The notes below the pieces were generated by a model. That model did not search any database. It worked only from the letters and a program-made list of their open reading frames with translations, and was not told the origin of the DNA. Shown here one piece after another: positions 7,993 through 16,241 of a stretch of DNA of 64,000 nucleotides (position 1 is the first letter of the stretch; every line of letters starts with the position of its first letter). Origin of the DNA: Pseudomonas sp. PICF141. GTDB taxonomy: Bacteria; Pseudomonadota; Gammaproteobacteria; Pseudomonadales; Pseudomonadaceae. The stretch lies in NCBI RefSeq assembly GCF_002286815.1, contig NZ_MUNM01000025.1:62001-126000 (forward strand). Direction: 5' to 3'. A program made the translations under genes and the position numbers.

Positions 7993-9249
7993 TCAGCGTA
8001 TTGAGACGACTTTTCTGTTCTGATTTTCCTTGATAGCTGACATTGAGAGGTTGCCGGTCGATGCTTCGTGGATGTGTTCGCTCCACCAGGACATCATCGG
8101 TCGTCTGCGTTCGATGTAGTCCGCCCGGTTATAAGTACTGCGAACCTCATCCTTGTCCACGTGGGCAAGCGCCACCTCGATCAGTTCAGGATCCCAACCG
8201 TGCTCGTTGAGGATGGTACTAGCCATTGAACGCATGCCATGGCTTACCAGGCGACCTTCGAAGCCCATGCGCTTTAGCGCCATGTTGGCTGTCTGGCTGT
8301 TGCAGTGGGTGCGAGGATTACGGTCTGCAGGGAACACGTACTCTCGGTGCCCGCTGTAGGGCTTGATTGCTTCCAAGAGTGCCATGGCTTGCTCCGTGAG
8401 CGGGATAATGTGCGTGCGGCGTTTCTTCATGCGTTCCGCTGGAATCGTCCAGATCCGCTTGTCGAAGTCGATATCTGCCCAGTGGGTGGTTGCTGCCTCG
8501 GCTGGCCGGGTCATGGTGTGGAGCTGCCATTCGATCAGGCAGCGTGTCGTCCTTTTTATGCTGGCGTTGGCGATTGCCACCATGAGCTCATTCAGCTCGT
8601 CGGGAGGGAGTGCCGCCATATTCTTCTTTTTCGGTTTCTTGAAGACTGAGCGGATCCCGCTAAGAGGGTTCGCGTGAATTAGTCCCGAATTGACCCCGTA
8701 AGTCATGATCTCGTTGAGTCGCTGTGTCAGGCGTTTAACGGTTTCGAGGCTGCCCTTGGTTTCAAGAGGTCTGAGCAAATTAATGACCTTAGGGGCACTG
8801 ATGTCTGAGATCGGTGTGGTGCCCAGGTCCGGGAAGATGTGCAGCGTGAGAGAGCGCCAAATGTCTTCGGCATAGGCTGGGGTGACTGAATCCTTTTTGA
8901 GCTCAAACCACGCCGTCGTCACGTTTTCGAAAGTATGCTCTGTGGCCGCTTTTTTCGCTTGTCGATCCGCGTCGCGCCTCTCTTTCGGGTCCAGCCCCTG
9001 AGCAACGAGCTCCCTGGCCTCCACGGTTCGCTTGCGTGCTTGAGCCAGGCTCACCTCCGGGAAGGTGCCTAGTCCCATGTTGATCCGTTTTTTGGTTACG
9101 GGATGGATATAGTTGAAATTCCACAGCCTTGAGCCATTGATTCTCACCCGCATTTGAAGGCCGTTGCCATCAGTCAGCGTGTAGTCCTTTTCCTTAGGTT
9201 TGGCGGCTTTGACTTTGAGGTCTGAAAGGCGCGTGGCTTGGGCACCCAT
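7993..9249 (-). CDS. P4-type tyrosine recombinase (island integrase)
   Basis: A 418-residue site-specific tyrosine recombinase with an N-terminal DUF4102 arm-binding domain (LSDLKVKAAKPKEKDYTLTD, then LQMRVRINGSRLWNF) and a C-terminal catalytic domain. Visible catalytic residues: Arg in HTMTRPAEA, His and Arg in SHGMRS, His in ALAHVDKDE and Tyr in STYNRADY. The start at 9249 is chosen because a GGAG site precedes it and MGAQATRLSD is the usual opening. It lies 184 bases from the 3' end of ssrA, as expected for the enzyme that inserted the island there. Confidence 0.93.
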   Translation of the reverse strand: MGAQATRLSDLKVKAAKPKEKDYTLTDGNGLQMRVRINGSRLWNFNYIHPVTKKRINMGLGTFPEVSLAQARKRTVEARELVAQGLDPKERRDADRQAKKAATEHTFENVTTAWFELKKDSVTPAYAEDIWRSLTLHIFPDLGTTPISDISAPKVINLLRPLETKGSLETVKRLTQRLNEIMTYGVNSGLIHANPLSGIRSVFKKPKKKNMAALPPDELNELMVAIANASIKRTTRCLIEWQLHTMTRPAEAATTHWADIDFDKRIWTIPAERMKKRRTHIIPLTEQAMALLEAIKPYSGHREYVFPADRNPRTHCNSQTANMALKRMGFEGRLVSHGMRSMASTILNEHGWDPELIEVALAHVDKDEVRSTYNRADYIERRRPMMSWWSEHIHEASTGNLSMSAIKENQNRKVVSIR

Positions 9250-9268
9250 GGTGTACTCCAGTGCTGTT

Positions 9269-9322
9269 TGTGTATTCCAAAAATTACCAGCTGAGAGCTT
9301 GGAATACCACTTGGAATACACA
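9269..9322. repeat. Three copies of TTGGAATAC just upstream of the integrase gene
   Basis: TTGGAATACACA occurs at 9311-9322 and as an exact inverted copy at 9269-9280. A further TTGGAATAC is at 9299-9307. The cluster lies between the integrase ATG and ssrA. This suits arm-type integrase or excisionase binding sites, or an operator for integrase autoregulation. That role is inferred; only the repeats are seen. Confidence 0.6.
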
Positions 9323-9395
9323 ATCCCATAGACGTTCGTGGACGTTCAGGGATCTTGTTAGCGCTGTAGGCCCCGTATTTACTGGATTTCAGGCA

Positions 9396-9421
9396 CAAAA
9401 AAAGACGTCCATGGACGTCTT
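9396..9421 (-). terminator. ssrA terminator
   Basis: A perfect palindrome (AAAGACGTC, loop CATG, GACGTCTTT) is followed on the minus strand by a T run, just past the 3' end of ssrA. This is a rho-independent terminator for the tmRNA. An imperfect second copy (AGACGTTCGTGGACGTTC) lies at 9330-9347. Confidence 0.85.
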
Positions 9422-9433
9422 TAGATGATGAAG

Positions 9434-9827
9434 TGGTGGAGCCGGGGGGATTTGAACCCCCGTCCGCCAGTACTCCGCTGTCGGTACTACATGCGTAGCC
9501 GTGTCTATTAAGTTAACCCTCAGCGACCCGACGGGCAGGGTGCTTTGGGCGAGTTGTGTAAGTTTTAGCCGCTTCGTCCACAACGTACTGCACGGCGATT
9601 CTGTTCTATATGACAATCACTTTGGGTTTACAGACATCCCCTGATGATTGCTGGACCCGAAGGTACCAGAAGGGAAGAGCTAAGGCTGCTTACGCAGCGA
9701 GAGCGTATTCCCCGTAGGTTTCGTCATTGGCAACTATAGAAAGTTGCAACAGTGGATTTACGAGTTCTGTTACCAACTCGGCATGCACCTAAAGTTTCGC
9801 AACCGGCGTCGAATCCTGAACGGCCCC
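9434..9827 (-). ncRNA. ssrA: tmRNA (transfer-messenger RNA)
   Basis: A 394-nucleotide tmRNA. The 5' end GGGGCCG (9827-9821) pairs with CGGCTCC near the 3' end, followed by A and an encoded CCA at 9436-9434. The tRNA-like T-arm (GGTTCAAATCC) is intact. The tag reading frame runs from GCC at 9731 to TAA at 9690 and encodes ANDETYGEYALAA, ending in the expected protease signal LAA. With SmpB (smpB, 19015-19497) it rescues ribosomes stalled on broken mRNAs. Its 3' end is the integration site of the island to the left, and the gene remains complete. Confidence 0.97.
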
Positions 9828-9922
9828 GAACTCATTGCTCTATACATCTGAGTGAGCAACAAGCCTGCACAGTGTACGCCATGTGGCTCAGAAGGCCAAC
9901 CCGAAGGTTGGCCTGAGTACTT

Positions 9923-10207
9923 TTAGCCCTTACTGTCCTTGTTCGCTTTCTGGATTTCTTGAATGGTTTGAGTGGTTTCGGCGATGCATTTCTCGGTGCC
10001 TTCCTTGGTATTCATCGCCTGATAGGCCTTGGCTTGCTGGACGCTGGCCTCTACCCGGGATTGCATTTCCGGTGTCAGGATCTGTGCCTTGGCATTCGCG
10101 ATGGTTTGCAGGTTGACCTGGCAGAGGTCTTCTGTGTTGCCGGCAAACGAAGGAGACGCCAGCATTGAGGCAGTAACGAACAGACCTAACAGTACAGAAC
10201 GTTTCAT
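9923..10207 (-). CDS. Small exported protein
   Basis: A 94-residue protein starting MKRSVLLGLF at 10207 after an AAGGAGA site; the longer upstream frame has no such site. A typical signal peptide ends near SPSFA-GN, so the mature protein of about 72 residues should be periplasmic. The mature part is helical and charged, with two cysteines (DLCQVN and EKCIAE) that could form one disulphide. It looks like a conserved Pseudomonas hypothetical. No function is known to me. It stands alone between ssrA and the lactate operon. Confidence 0.8.
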   Translation of the reverse strand: MKRSVLLGLFVTASMLASPSFAGNTEDLCQVNLQTIANAKAQILTPEMQSRVEASVQQAKAYQAMNTKEGTEKCIAETTQTIQEIQKANKDSKG

Positions 10208-10275
10208 GTGTATCTCCTTGAACTGAGGGGCCAGGCATCGCTGGCCATCAGGACGGGCTGCCAATTTTGGGGAAG

Positions 10276-10292
10276 GTCCCGCGCTGCGGGAC
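10276..10292. terminator. Hairpin downstream of the lactate operon
   Basis: GTCCCGC and GCGGGAC around a 3-base loop form a short GC-rich stem between the end of dld (minus strand) and the small exported protein. No clear T run follows, so termination strength is uncertain. Confidence 0.4.
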
Positions 10293-10335
10293 TTGATCAG
10301 TGGACTGCGACGGTGCGTCAGGGTTCTATTTTTCT

Positions 10336-13146
10336 TCAGTTCGCCCTGGCCTGCGTTACTCGATCCACCAGATAAACCAGCCCGTGGTAGTCAATTCCGC
10401 CATGTTCTGTCAGACCGATCTCACAGGTGCGGCTGGTAGAAATCCCCTCACTGCATTGCTGTACCGCGTTCTTGAGCGTGCGTAACGAATGGGCATTCAG
10501 TTCCGGGGTGGTGAAGCCCTTGTCGCCGGCAAAACCGCAGCAGTGAATGCCTTCCGGGATGACCACATTTTTACTGCACTTGCGCGCCAGATCGATCAAC
10601 GCCTGGCTCTCACCGAGATGCTGAGTGCTGCACGTGACATGCACCGCAATCGGCGCTTCCTGGGGGGTGAAATCGAGACGATCCATCAAGTGAGTGCGGA
10701 TGAAGCGCACGGGGTCGTAGAGGTCCAGTCGCACGTCGCCCAGGTCCTGAACCAGCCGCAAGGTGCAGGGGCTGGTGTCGCAGTAGATCGGGTCGAGCCC
10801 GCCGCGGCTGGCGTGCAGCAGTGCGCCGATCAGTTCCTGGCGTTTGTGTTCGGCCTGTTCGGCGTAGCCCTTGGAAGCAAACGGCTGACCGCAGCAGAGG
10901 TTGTCCTGATTGTCTGGAAAGACTACCTGATAACCGGCCTTTTCCAGCAAACCGCGGGTTTTTTCATACAACGACATTTGCTCTTTATCACTCGCCGCCG
11001 GGCCCATGACCCGCGATACGCAGGCTGCCAGGTACACCACCCGAGGCCGTTCGTCCGACACCGTCGGGCTGAAGCGAATGACCCTTTCCGGCTGTGGCAT
11101 GGCATTAGTCCATTGCGGGATTTGCCCCTTGGACAACCGCGTCAGCGATGCCGACAGTTTTGCCAGGCGTGGTGCTCCCAGCAGCATCCGTGCACCGTTG
11201 GCCACGTGCAGGGTGAAACGCGCGCCTTGCAACACGGTGGCGAAATTTCCTTCAATCCAGTTAGCGGTTTTCGTATGCGCTGCCTGACGGCTACGGAATT
11301 TTTTCACCAACTCGCCGGTGTTGATTCCTACAGGGCAACGTTGCGCACACAGGCCAGTGGCGGCGCAGGTGTCGATGCCCTGGTATTCGTAAGCGGCTTC
11401 GAGCTCGGTGGTGTCGACGCCTGCGCGCTTCTTCGCCTGGATATCTCGCCAGATCACGATGCGCTGGCGTGGGCTCAGCGTAAGGCCTTTCGACGGGCAC
11501 ACCGGCTCGCAGAAACCGCACTCGATGCACTTATCCACAATCTCATCGGCGGCCGGCAGCGGTTTCAGATGCTTGAGGTGGATCTGCGGATCGTCGCTGA
11601 GCACCACGTCCGGGTTGAGAATGCCGTTAGGGTCGAGCAGGCGCTTGAGCTGCCACATCAACTGATAAGCATCGCTGCCCCATTCCAGTTCGACGAAGGG
11701 CGCCATGTTGCGACCGGTCCCATGTTCGGCCTTCAGCGAACCGCCGAATTCAACGGCCACCAACTGCGCCACGTCGTCCATGAACGCCTGGTAGCGTGCG
11801 ACTTCTTCCGCACTGTTGAAGCCTTGGGTGAAGACGAAGTGCAGATTGCCTTCCAGGGCGTGTCCGAAAAGGATCGCTTCGTCGTAATGGTGTTTGTCGA
11901 ACAGCTCGATCAAGCGGTTCACGCCGCTGGCTAACTGTTCCACCGGGAACGTCACGTCTTCGATGATCACTGTGGTGCCGGTTTTACGCACCGCGCCGAC
12001 GGCAGGGAAGGTGTCTTTGCGGATCGCCCAAAGCCGGGCGTTTTCCACCGGGTCTTCGGTGAAGTCGACTTGCTTCTCCACCGGGAAGCCCGTCAGCGAC
12101 GCCATGATTTGCGTCAGTTGTTCCTGCAGCAAAGTGGAAGATGCGGCGCGGGATTCGATCAGCAGGGCGCAGGCATGGGTCGACAGTTGTTGTACGAAAG
12201 CCGGCATGCCGGGCTTGTCCTGCACCGAACGCAGGCTGCGGCGATCCAGCAGTTCCACCGCCGACACCGGTTGGCTTTTCAGTACAGAGACAGCGTTGCA
12301 GCAGGTTTCTACGTCAGGGAACACGATCAGCGCCGACGCCTTGTTCGGGTGGTCGATTACCGTGTCGTAGGTCACTGCGCTGATGAACCCGAGCGTGCCC
12401 TCGGAGCCCACCAGCAAGTGGCTCAAGATATCCACAGGCTCGTCGAAATCCACCAGCGCATTGAGTGACAGCCCGGTGGTATTTTTCAGACGGTATTTGT
12501 GGCGAATTTTTGCAGCCAGTTCGGCATTGGCGCGGGTCTCGCGCCCTAACGTCGCCAGACGTTCCAGCAGCTCGGCGTGGCTCTTGCGGAAGGCCGCCAC
12601 ACTGGCGGCGTCTTCGGTATCGAGACGACTGCCATCCGCCAGTACCAGACGAATCCCGGCCAGCGTGTGGTAGGTATTTTGAGCGGTACCGCAGCACATG
12701 CCGCTGGCATTATTGGCGACGATGCCGCCGATTTTGCAGGCGTTGATCGAGGCCGGGTCCGGACCGATTTTGCGCCCGAACGGCGCCAGCCAGGCATTGG
12801 CCTGAGCGCCAATCACGCCCGGTTGCAGACGGATTTGCGTACCCTGGCCGCGGATTTCGCGGCCGTTCCAGTTATCGCCCAGCACGATCAGTACTGAATC
12901 GCTGATGGCCTGGCCAGACAGGCTGGTGCCGGCGGCGCGGAAGGTCACCGGGACTTTATCCCGTTGCGCCAGTTTGAGCAGTGCCACCACTTCATCCTCG
13001 GACTCGACGCGGATGATCAGTTCCGGAATCAGCCGGTAGAAACTGGCGTCGGTGCCGAAGGCCAAAGTCGATAGCGGATCGTCAAAACGCCGCATTTCAG
13101 GAATCAGTTGCCGCACATCTTGCAGAAAAGCCGCCGGTAGACTCAT
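10336..13146 (-). CDS. dld: D-lactate dehydrogenase, FAD/Fe-S fusion type
   Basis: A 936-residue membrane-associated oxidase that should oxidise D-lactate to pyruvate and feed electrons to the quinone pool. Order of domains: FAD-binding PCMH-type (RAAGTSLSGQAISDS, residues about 80-95), FAD-oxidase C-terminal domain, two 4Fe-4S motifs (CIECGFCEPVCP and CAATGLCAQRCP), and two CCG cysteine-rich units (CCGQPFASKGY and HCCGFAGDKGF). This is a GlcD plus GlcF-like fusion. The start at 13146 overlaps the lutC stop as ATGA. The gene is last in the lldP-lutABC-dld unit, which supports lactate over glycolate as substrate, though other 2-hydroxyacids cannot be excluded. Confidence 0.87.
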   Translation of the reverse strand: MSLPAAFLQDVRQLIPEMRRFDDPLSTLAFGTDASFYRLIPELIIRVESEDEVVALLKLAQRDKVPVTFRAAGTSLSGQAISDSVLIVLGDNWNGREIRGQGTQIRLQPGVIGAQANAWLAPFGRKIGPDPASINACKIGGIVANNASGMCCGTAQNTYHTLAGIRLVLADGSRLDTEDAASVAAFRKSHAELLERLATLGRETRANAELAAKIRHKYRLKNTTGLSLNALVDFDEPVDILSHLLVGSEGTLGFISAVTYDTVIDHPNKASALIVFPDVETCCNAVSVLKSQPVSAVELLDRRSLRSVQDKPGMPAFVQQLSTHACALLIESRAASSTLLQEQLTQIMASLTGFPVEKQVDFTEDPVENARLWAIRKDTFPAVGAVRKTGTTVIIEDVTFPVEQLASGVNRLIELFDKHHYDEAILFGHALEGNLHFVFTQGFNSAEEVARYQAFMDDVAQLVAVEFGGSLKAEHGTGRNMAPFVELEWGSDAYQLMWQLKRLLDPNGILNPDVVLSDDPQIHLKHLKPLPAADEIVDKCIECGFCEPVCPSKGLTLSPRQRIVIWRDIQAKKRAGVDTTELEAAYEYQGIDTCAATGLCAQRCPVGINTGELVKKFRSRQAAHTKTANWIEGNFATVLQGARFTLHVANGARMLLGAPRLAKLSASLTRLSKGQIPQWTNAMPQPERVIRFSPTVSDERPRVVYLAACVSRVMGPAASDKEQMSLYEKTRGLLEKAGYQVVFPDNQDNLCCGQPFASKGYAEQAEHKRQELIGALLHASRGGLDPIYCDTSPCTLRLVQDLGDVRLDLYDPVRFIRTHLMDRLDFTPQEAPIAVHVTCSTQHLGESQALIDLARKCSKNVVIPEGIHCCGFAGDKGFTTPELNAHSLRTLKNAVQQCSEGISTSRTCEIGLTEHGGIDYHGLVYLVDRVTQARAN

Positions 13147-13814
13147 TGGTCCTCCAGAATCAGAACGACCAGATCTTTCGGGCCGTGGGCGCCGTAAGCC
13201 AGAACTTGCTCGATGTCGGCGGTCTTCGACGGGCCAGACACCAGCAAGGCGTTGGTCGGCATGCCTTGGGCCCATTCGAACTCCTGCTGCACCTGATAGA
13301 AGTTGTCGCGGATTTCACTGGCCTTGAGCAGGGCGAAATGCACGGGCGGCACCAGGCTCATCAGGCGCGGTTCTTCCCGCGTCGGCCAGAGAATCAGGCT
13401 ACCTGTCGCGGCGATTGCGCCGAGGGTGCCGGTCAGGCTGGCCGGGGTGTCGTTGAACAACTCGGCTTTCCATTCCTCGACCGGGCGGTTGTAGGCTTTG
13501 AGCGCTGGCAAGCGAGGATTTTTCGCCCAATGCGCAGTGATGCGTTGACCATGAGGTGTCGTCGGCGCAATCAACAGGCTGGGCAACTGGCGATCCTGCA
13601 GCAGTTTCGCCAGCAATTCCGGCCAGCCATCCCCGGACGTCAGATGAATCTCGGTGTGCACCGCTTCCATCAGTTTGCGCAGTTGCGGGATGCGTTGCTC
13701 AGGCGTGTAGGTGTAGGGCGCTGTCACCAGTTCGACATCGAAGTTGTCAGCTAACGGCGTAGTGCCTGTCAGACTGTTGCGCAATTTGGCGAGGATATTT
13801 TGCTTGGCGCTCAT
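13143..13814 (-). CDS. lutC: L-lactate utilisation protein LutC (LldG)
   Basis: A 223-residue LUD-domain protein (DUF162), the LutC/LldG subunit of the three-part L-lactate oxidation complex. It begins MSAKQNILAKLRNSL and contains the LUD pattern APTTPHGQRI and GTLGAIAATGSLIL. Its start overlaps the lutB stop as ATGA, and its stop overlaps the dld start the same way. LutABC oxidises L-lactate to pyruvate with iron-sulphur centres in place of the flavin enzyme LldD, for which no gene is visible here. Confidence 0.9.
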   Translation of the reverse strand: MSAKQNILAKLRNSLTGTTPLADNFDVELVTAPYTYTPEQRIPQLRKLMEAVHTEIHLTSGDGWPELLAKLLQDRQLPSLLIAPTTPHGQRITAHWAKNPRLPALKAYNRPVEEWKAELFNDTPASLTGTLGAIAATGSLILWPTREEPRLMSLVPPVHFALLKASEIRDNFYQVQQEFEWAQGMPTNALLVSGPSKTADIEQVLAYGAHGPKDLVVLILEDQ

Positions 13815-15268
13815 CGACGGTCTTCCTGTTTGGCCAGATGCTCCCGGGCCATGTCATGCAGTGAACGGGCCGCAGGTTTAGGTGCGCTGTGGTTCTGAGT
13901 CCACGGGCCGACGTTGCTCGGGGTCAGCGCGCGCAGGCGAGTAGCGAGGAAGCCGAACAGGCGATAGAGCGTTGGCGAGCTGTTGAGCTTCGCCCAGGCG
14001 TTCCAGATAAACCGTTCTTTGCGTGAGAACTTGCTGCCTTGGCCGCGCATGACTTGACGCGGGGTGTTCGGGGGTTTGACGTTCTCTTCCCGTAGGCGAC
14101 GCAGTAATGCGGGAATCGGAATTTTTACCGGGCAGACTTCACCGCAAGCGCCGCATAATGACGAGGCACTCGGGTGATCAGGGACTTTCGCCAGGCCGAC
14201 CATGTGCGGGGTGATGATTTTTCCGATAGGCCCGGGGTAAACCTCCCCATAGGCATGGCCGCCGATTCGGGTGTAGACCGGGCAATGATTCATACAGGCG
14301 CCACAGCGGATGCAGTTCAGGGTCTGGCGCAATTCGCTGTCGGCAAACGCCTGGCTGCGACCGTTGTCGAGCAATACCAGGTGCACTTCCTGCGGGCCGT
14401 CGAGTTCATGTTCCTTGCGTGGCCCGGAAATCATGTTGACGTAGGTGGTGATCGGCTGGCCAAGGGCCGAACGCGTCAGCAGCGACAATAGCGGTACAAC
14501 GTCCCGCAGGTTTTCGACAACTTTTTCGATGCCCGTGACGGCGATGTGAACGGGCGGCACGGTGGTCGACATGCGCCCGTTGCCTTCGTTTTCCACCAAC
14601 AGCAAAGTGCCGGTTTCGGCCACGGCGAAGTTGACGCCGGAGACACCGATGTCGGCTTCGAAGAATTTCTGTCGCAAGACTTTGCGACCGATCTGAATGA
14701 GTTGGTCTACGTCCTTGGTGTACTCCACGCCAAGTTTGTCGTGGAACAAGGACGCGACCTGACCGGCATTCTTGTGGATCGCCGGCATAATAATGTGTGA
14801 AGGCTTCTCGTGGTCGAGCTGGACGATGAATTCACCCATGTCCGACTCCAGGCATTCAATGCCTTGAGCCGCGAGGACATGGTTCATTTCCATCTCTTCG
14901 CTGACCATCGATTTGCCCTTGATCACTTGCCGCGCCTCGTGAGCGCGGATGATCGATAAAACGATGCCATTGGCCTCGTCCACCGTTTCCGCCCAGTGCA
15001 CTGTCACACCGTTGCGGGTCAGGTTCTGTTCAAGCTGCTCGAGCAAATCGGGCAACCTGGATAAAGCACGGGCGCGAACAGCATTGCCCAGCACTCGCAA
15101 ATGTTCTCGCTCAAAGGCATCGCTGAAAGACGCTGCCCGTTTGCTCATCAGTGAATCCATCGCGCTGCGAAAGTTGTTTCGCAGTTGCGTGTCATCCAGC
15201 GCCTTGTGAGCCCGGATGCGGAAATCTTCTTCCACGGCAACCGTAGGAATAATCGCGGAAGCGTTCAT
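13811..15268 (-). CDS. lutB: L-lactate utilisation iron-sulphur protein LutB (LldF)
   Basis: A 485-residue LutB/LldF subunit. The N-terminal LUD domain holds KSMVSEEMEMNHVLAAQGIE and ETGTLLLVENEGNGR. The C-terminal ferredoxin-like part has two 4Fe-4S motifs, CIRCGACMNHCPVY and CGACGEVCPVKIP, followed by a C-terminal tail ending KQEDRR. The start at 15268 (MNASAIIPTV) is chosen over an upstream alternative because it overlaps the lutA stop as ATGA, like the other junctions in the operon. It passes electrons within the LutABC complex at the cytoplasmic membrane. Confidence 0.92.
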   Translation of the reverse strand: MNASAIIPTVAVEEDFRIRAHKALDDTQLRNNFRSAMDSLMSKRAASFSDAFEREHLRVLGNAVRARALSRLPDLLEQLEQNLTRNGVTVHWAETVDEANGIVLSIIRAHEARQVIKGKSMVSEEMEMNHVLAAQGIECLESDMGEFIVQLDHEKPSHIIMPAIHKNAGQVASLFHDKLGVEYTKDVDQLIQIGRKVLRQKFFEADIGVSGVNFAVAETGTLLLVENEGNGRMSTTVPPVHIAVTGIEKVVENLRDVVPLLSLLTRSALGQPITTYVNMISGPRKEHELDGPQEVHLVLLDNGRSQAFADSELRQTLNCIRCGACMNHCPVYTRIGGHAYGEVYPGPIGKIITPHMVGLAKVPDHPSASSLCGACGEVCPVKIPIPALLRRLREENVKPPNTPRQVMRGQGSKFSRKERFIWNAWAKLNSSPTLYRLFGFLATRLRALTPSNVGPWTQNHSAPKPAARSLHDMAREHLAKQEDRR

Positions 15269-16089
15269 AGAACACCTCCGGTCCGCTGCCACAGGAAGCT
15301 GGCCAGGTGTTGGCCGCGCAATGCTTCCTTCTGTTTCTCCAGCGAGCCGTTGATGTTCATCAGACAGCCGCAGTCGGCACTGAGTACCTTGTGCGCACCG
15401 GATTCCTTCAACGACCGGGTCTTGTCAGCCACCATCGCGCCGGAAATATCTGGCATACGGACGCTGAAAGTCCCACCAAAGCCACAGCATTCACTTTCGT
15501 GGCTGTGGTCGACTCGCTCCACGTTGCTCAGCTGCGCCAACAACTCACGGCCATGCAGGTGGGTGTTCATTTCTCGACGTGCCGAGCACGACGTGTGCAG
15601 TGCCACTTTGACCGGTTCACCGCTGTCCTTGAGCTGCACCTTGCAGACAAACAGCAGAAACTCTGCCAGTTCATAAGTCCGTGCCGCGAGGGCCTGAACC
15701 TGCTTCAGCGTTTGCGGCTCGTCCTTGAACAAGTCGGCGTAGTGTTCGCGCAACATCCCCGCGCAAGACCCCGAGGGCACCACCACCGGATAATCACCGG
15801 CAAACAGCGCCAGTTGCGAGCGCGCCACGGTCCGGGCCTGTTCTGTGTAACCCGAAGTGTAGGCCGGTTGCCCACAGCAGCTTTGCCCTTGCGGGTATTC
15901 GACACGAATGCCTTCGCGTTCCAGCAGGTGGATCGCGTCCATCCCGGCTTCCGGGTAGAACAGATCCACTACGCAAGTCCCGAACAGGTAGACCCGTGAC
16001 GGTTTCTCGCTGGGGTATTGCCGAGGCTCGGGCAGTGGCGGGGCGACGCGGGTCGCGTTCGGCACTGCGTTGTAAAAAAGCTCGCTCAT
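15265..16089 (-). CDS. lutA: L-lactate utilisation Fe-S protein LutA (LldE)
   Basis: A 274-residue LutA/LldE subunit with two cysteine-rich CCG domains: SCCGQPAYTSGY and SECCGFGGTFSVRMPD, each with further upstream or downstream cysteines. These resemble the heterodisulphide reductase/GlcF C-terminal units. It is the first of the four ATGA-chained genes and lies 152 bases after lldP, with CGGAG before its start. A GC-rich hairpin sits in that gap. Confidence 0.92.
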   Translation of the reverse strand: MSELFYNAVPNATRVAPPLPEPRQYPSEKPSRVYLFGTCVVDLFYPEAGMDAIHLLEREGIRVEYPQGQSCCGQPAYTSGYTEQARTVARSQLALFAGDYPVVVPSGSCAGMLREHYADLFKDEPQTLKQVQALAARTYELAEFLLFVCKVQLKDSGEPVKVALHTSCSARREMNTHLHGRELLAQLSNVERVDHSHESECCGFGGTFSVRMPDISGAMVADKTRSLKESGAHKVLSADCGCLMNINGSLEKQKEALRGQHLASFLWQRTGGVL

Positions 16090-16189
16090 CAGGCGTGTCT
16101 CCGGGTGGTCCCGGTTATCCGTCCGCTGAGGCTGCTGAATATAGTAAGGAAAGCTTTCAGCAGCCTTGCAGACCCGGTTGTGAATAGCT

Positions 16190-16222
16190 GACGCCGGGGG
16201 GCGTAACCCGGCGTCGGTTTTT
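16190..16222. terminator. GC-rich hairpin between lldP and lutA
   Basis: GACGCCGGG (16190-16198) pairs with CCCGGCGTC (16207-16215). The T run follows the stem on the plus strand, so the intrinsic-terminator orientation is opposite to the operon. In the operon mRNA it would be a plain stable stem, possibly limiting readthrough or protecting mRNA ends. Confidence 0.5.
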
Positions 16223-16241
16223 TCCGTATCGCGTGTAGTGC

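Noticed and set aside
10489-11934. A 481-residue frame opposite dld
   Set aside because: Shadow of the dld gene, whose Fe-S and FAD motifs fix the coding strand.
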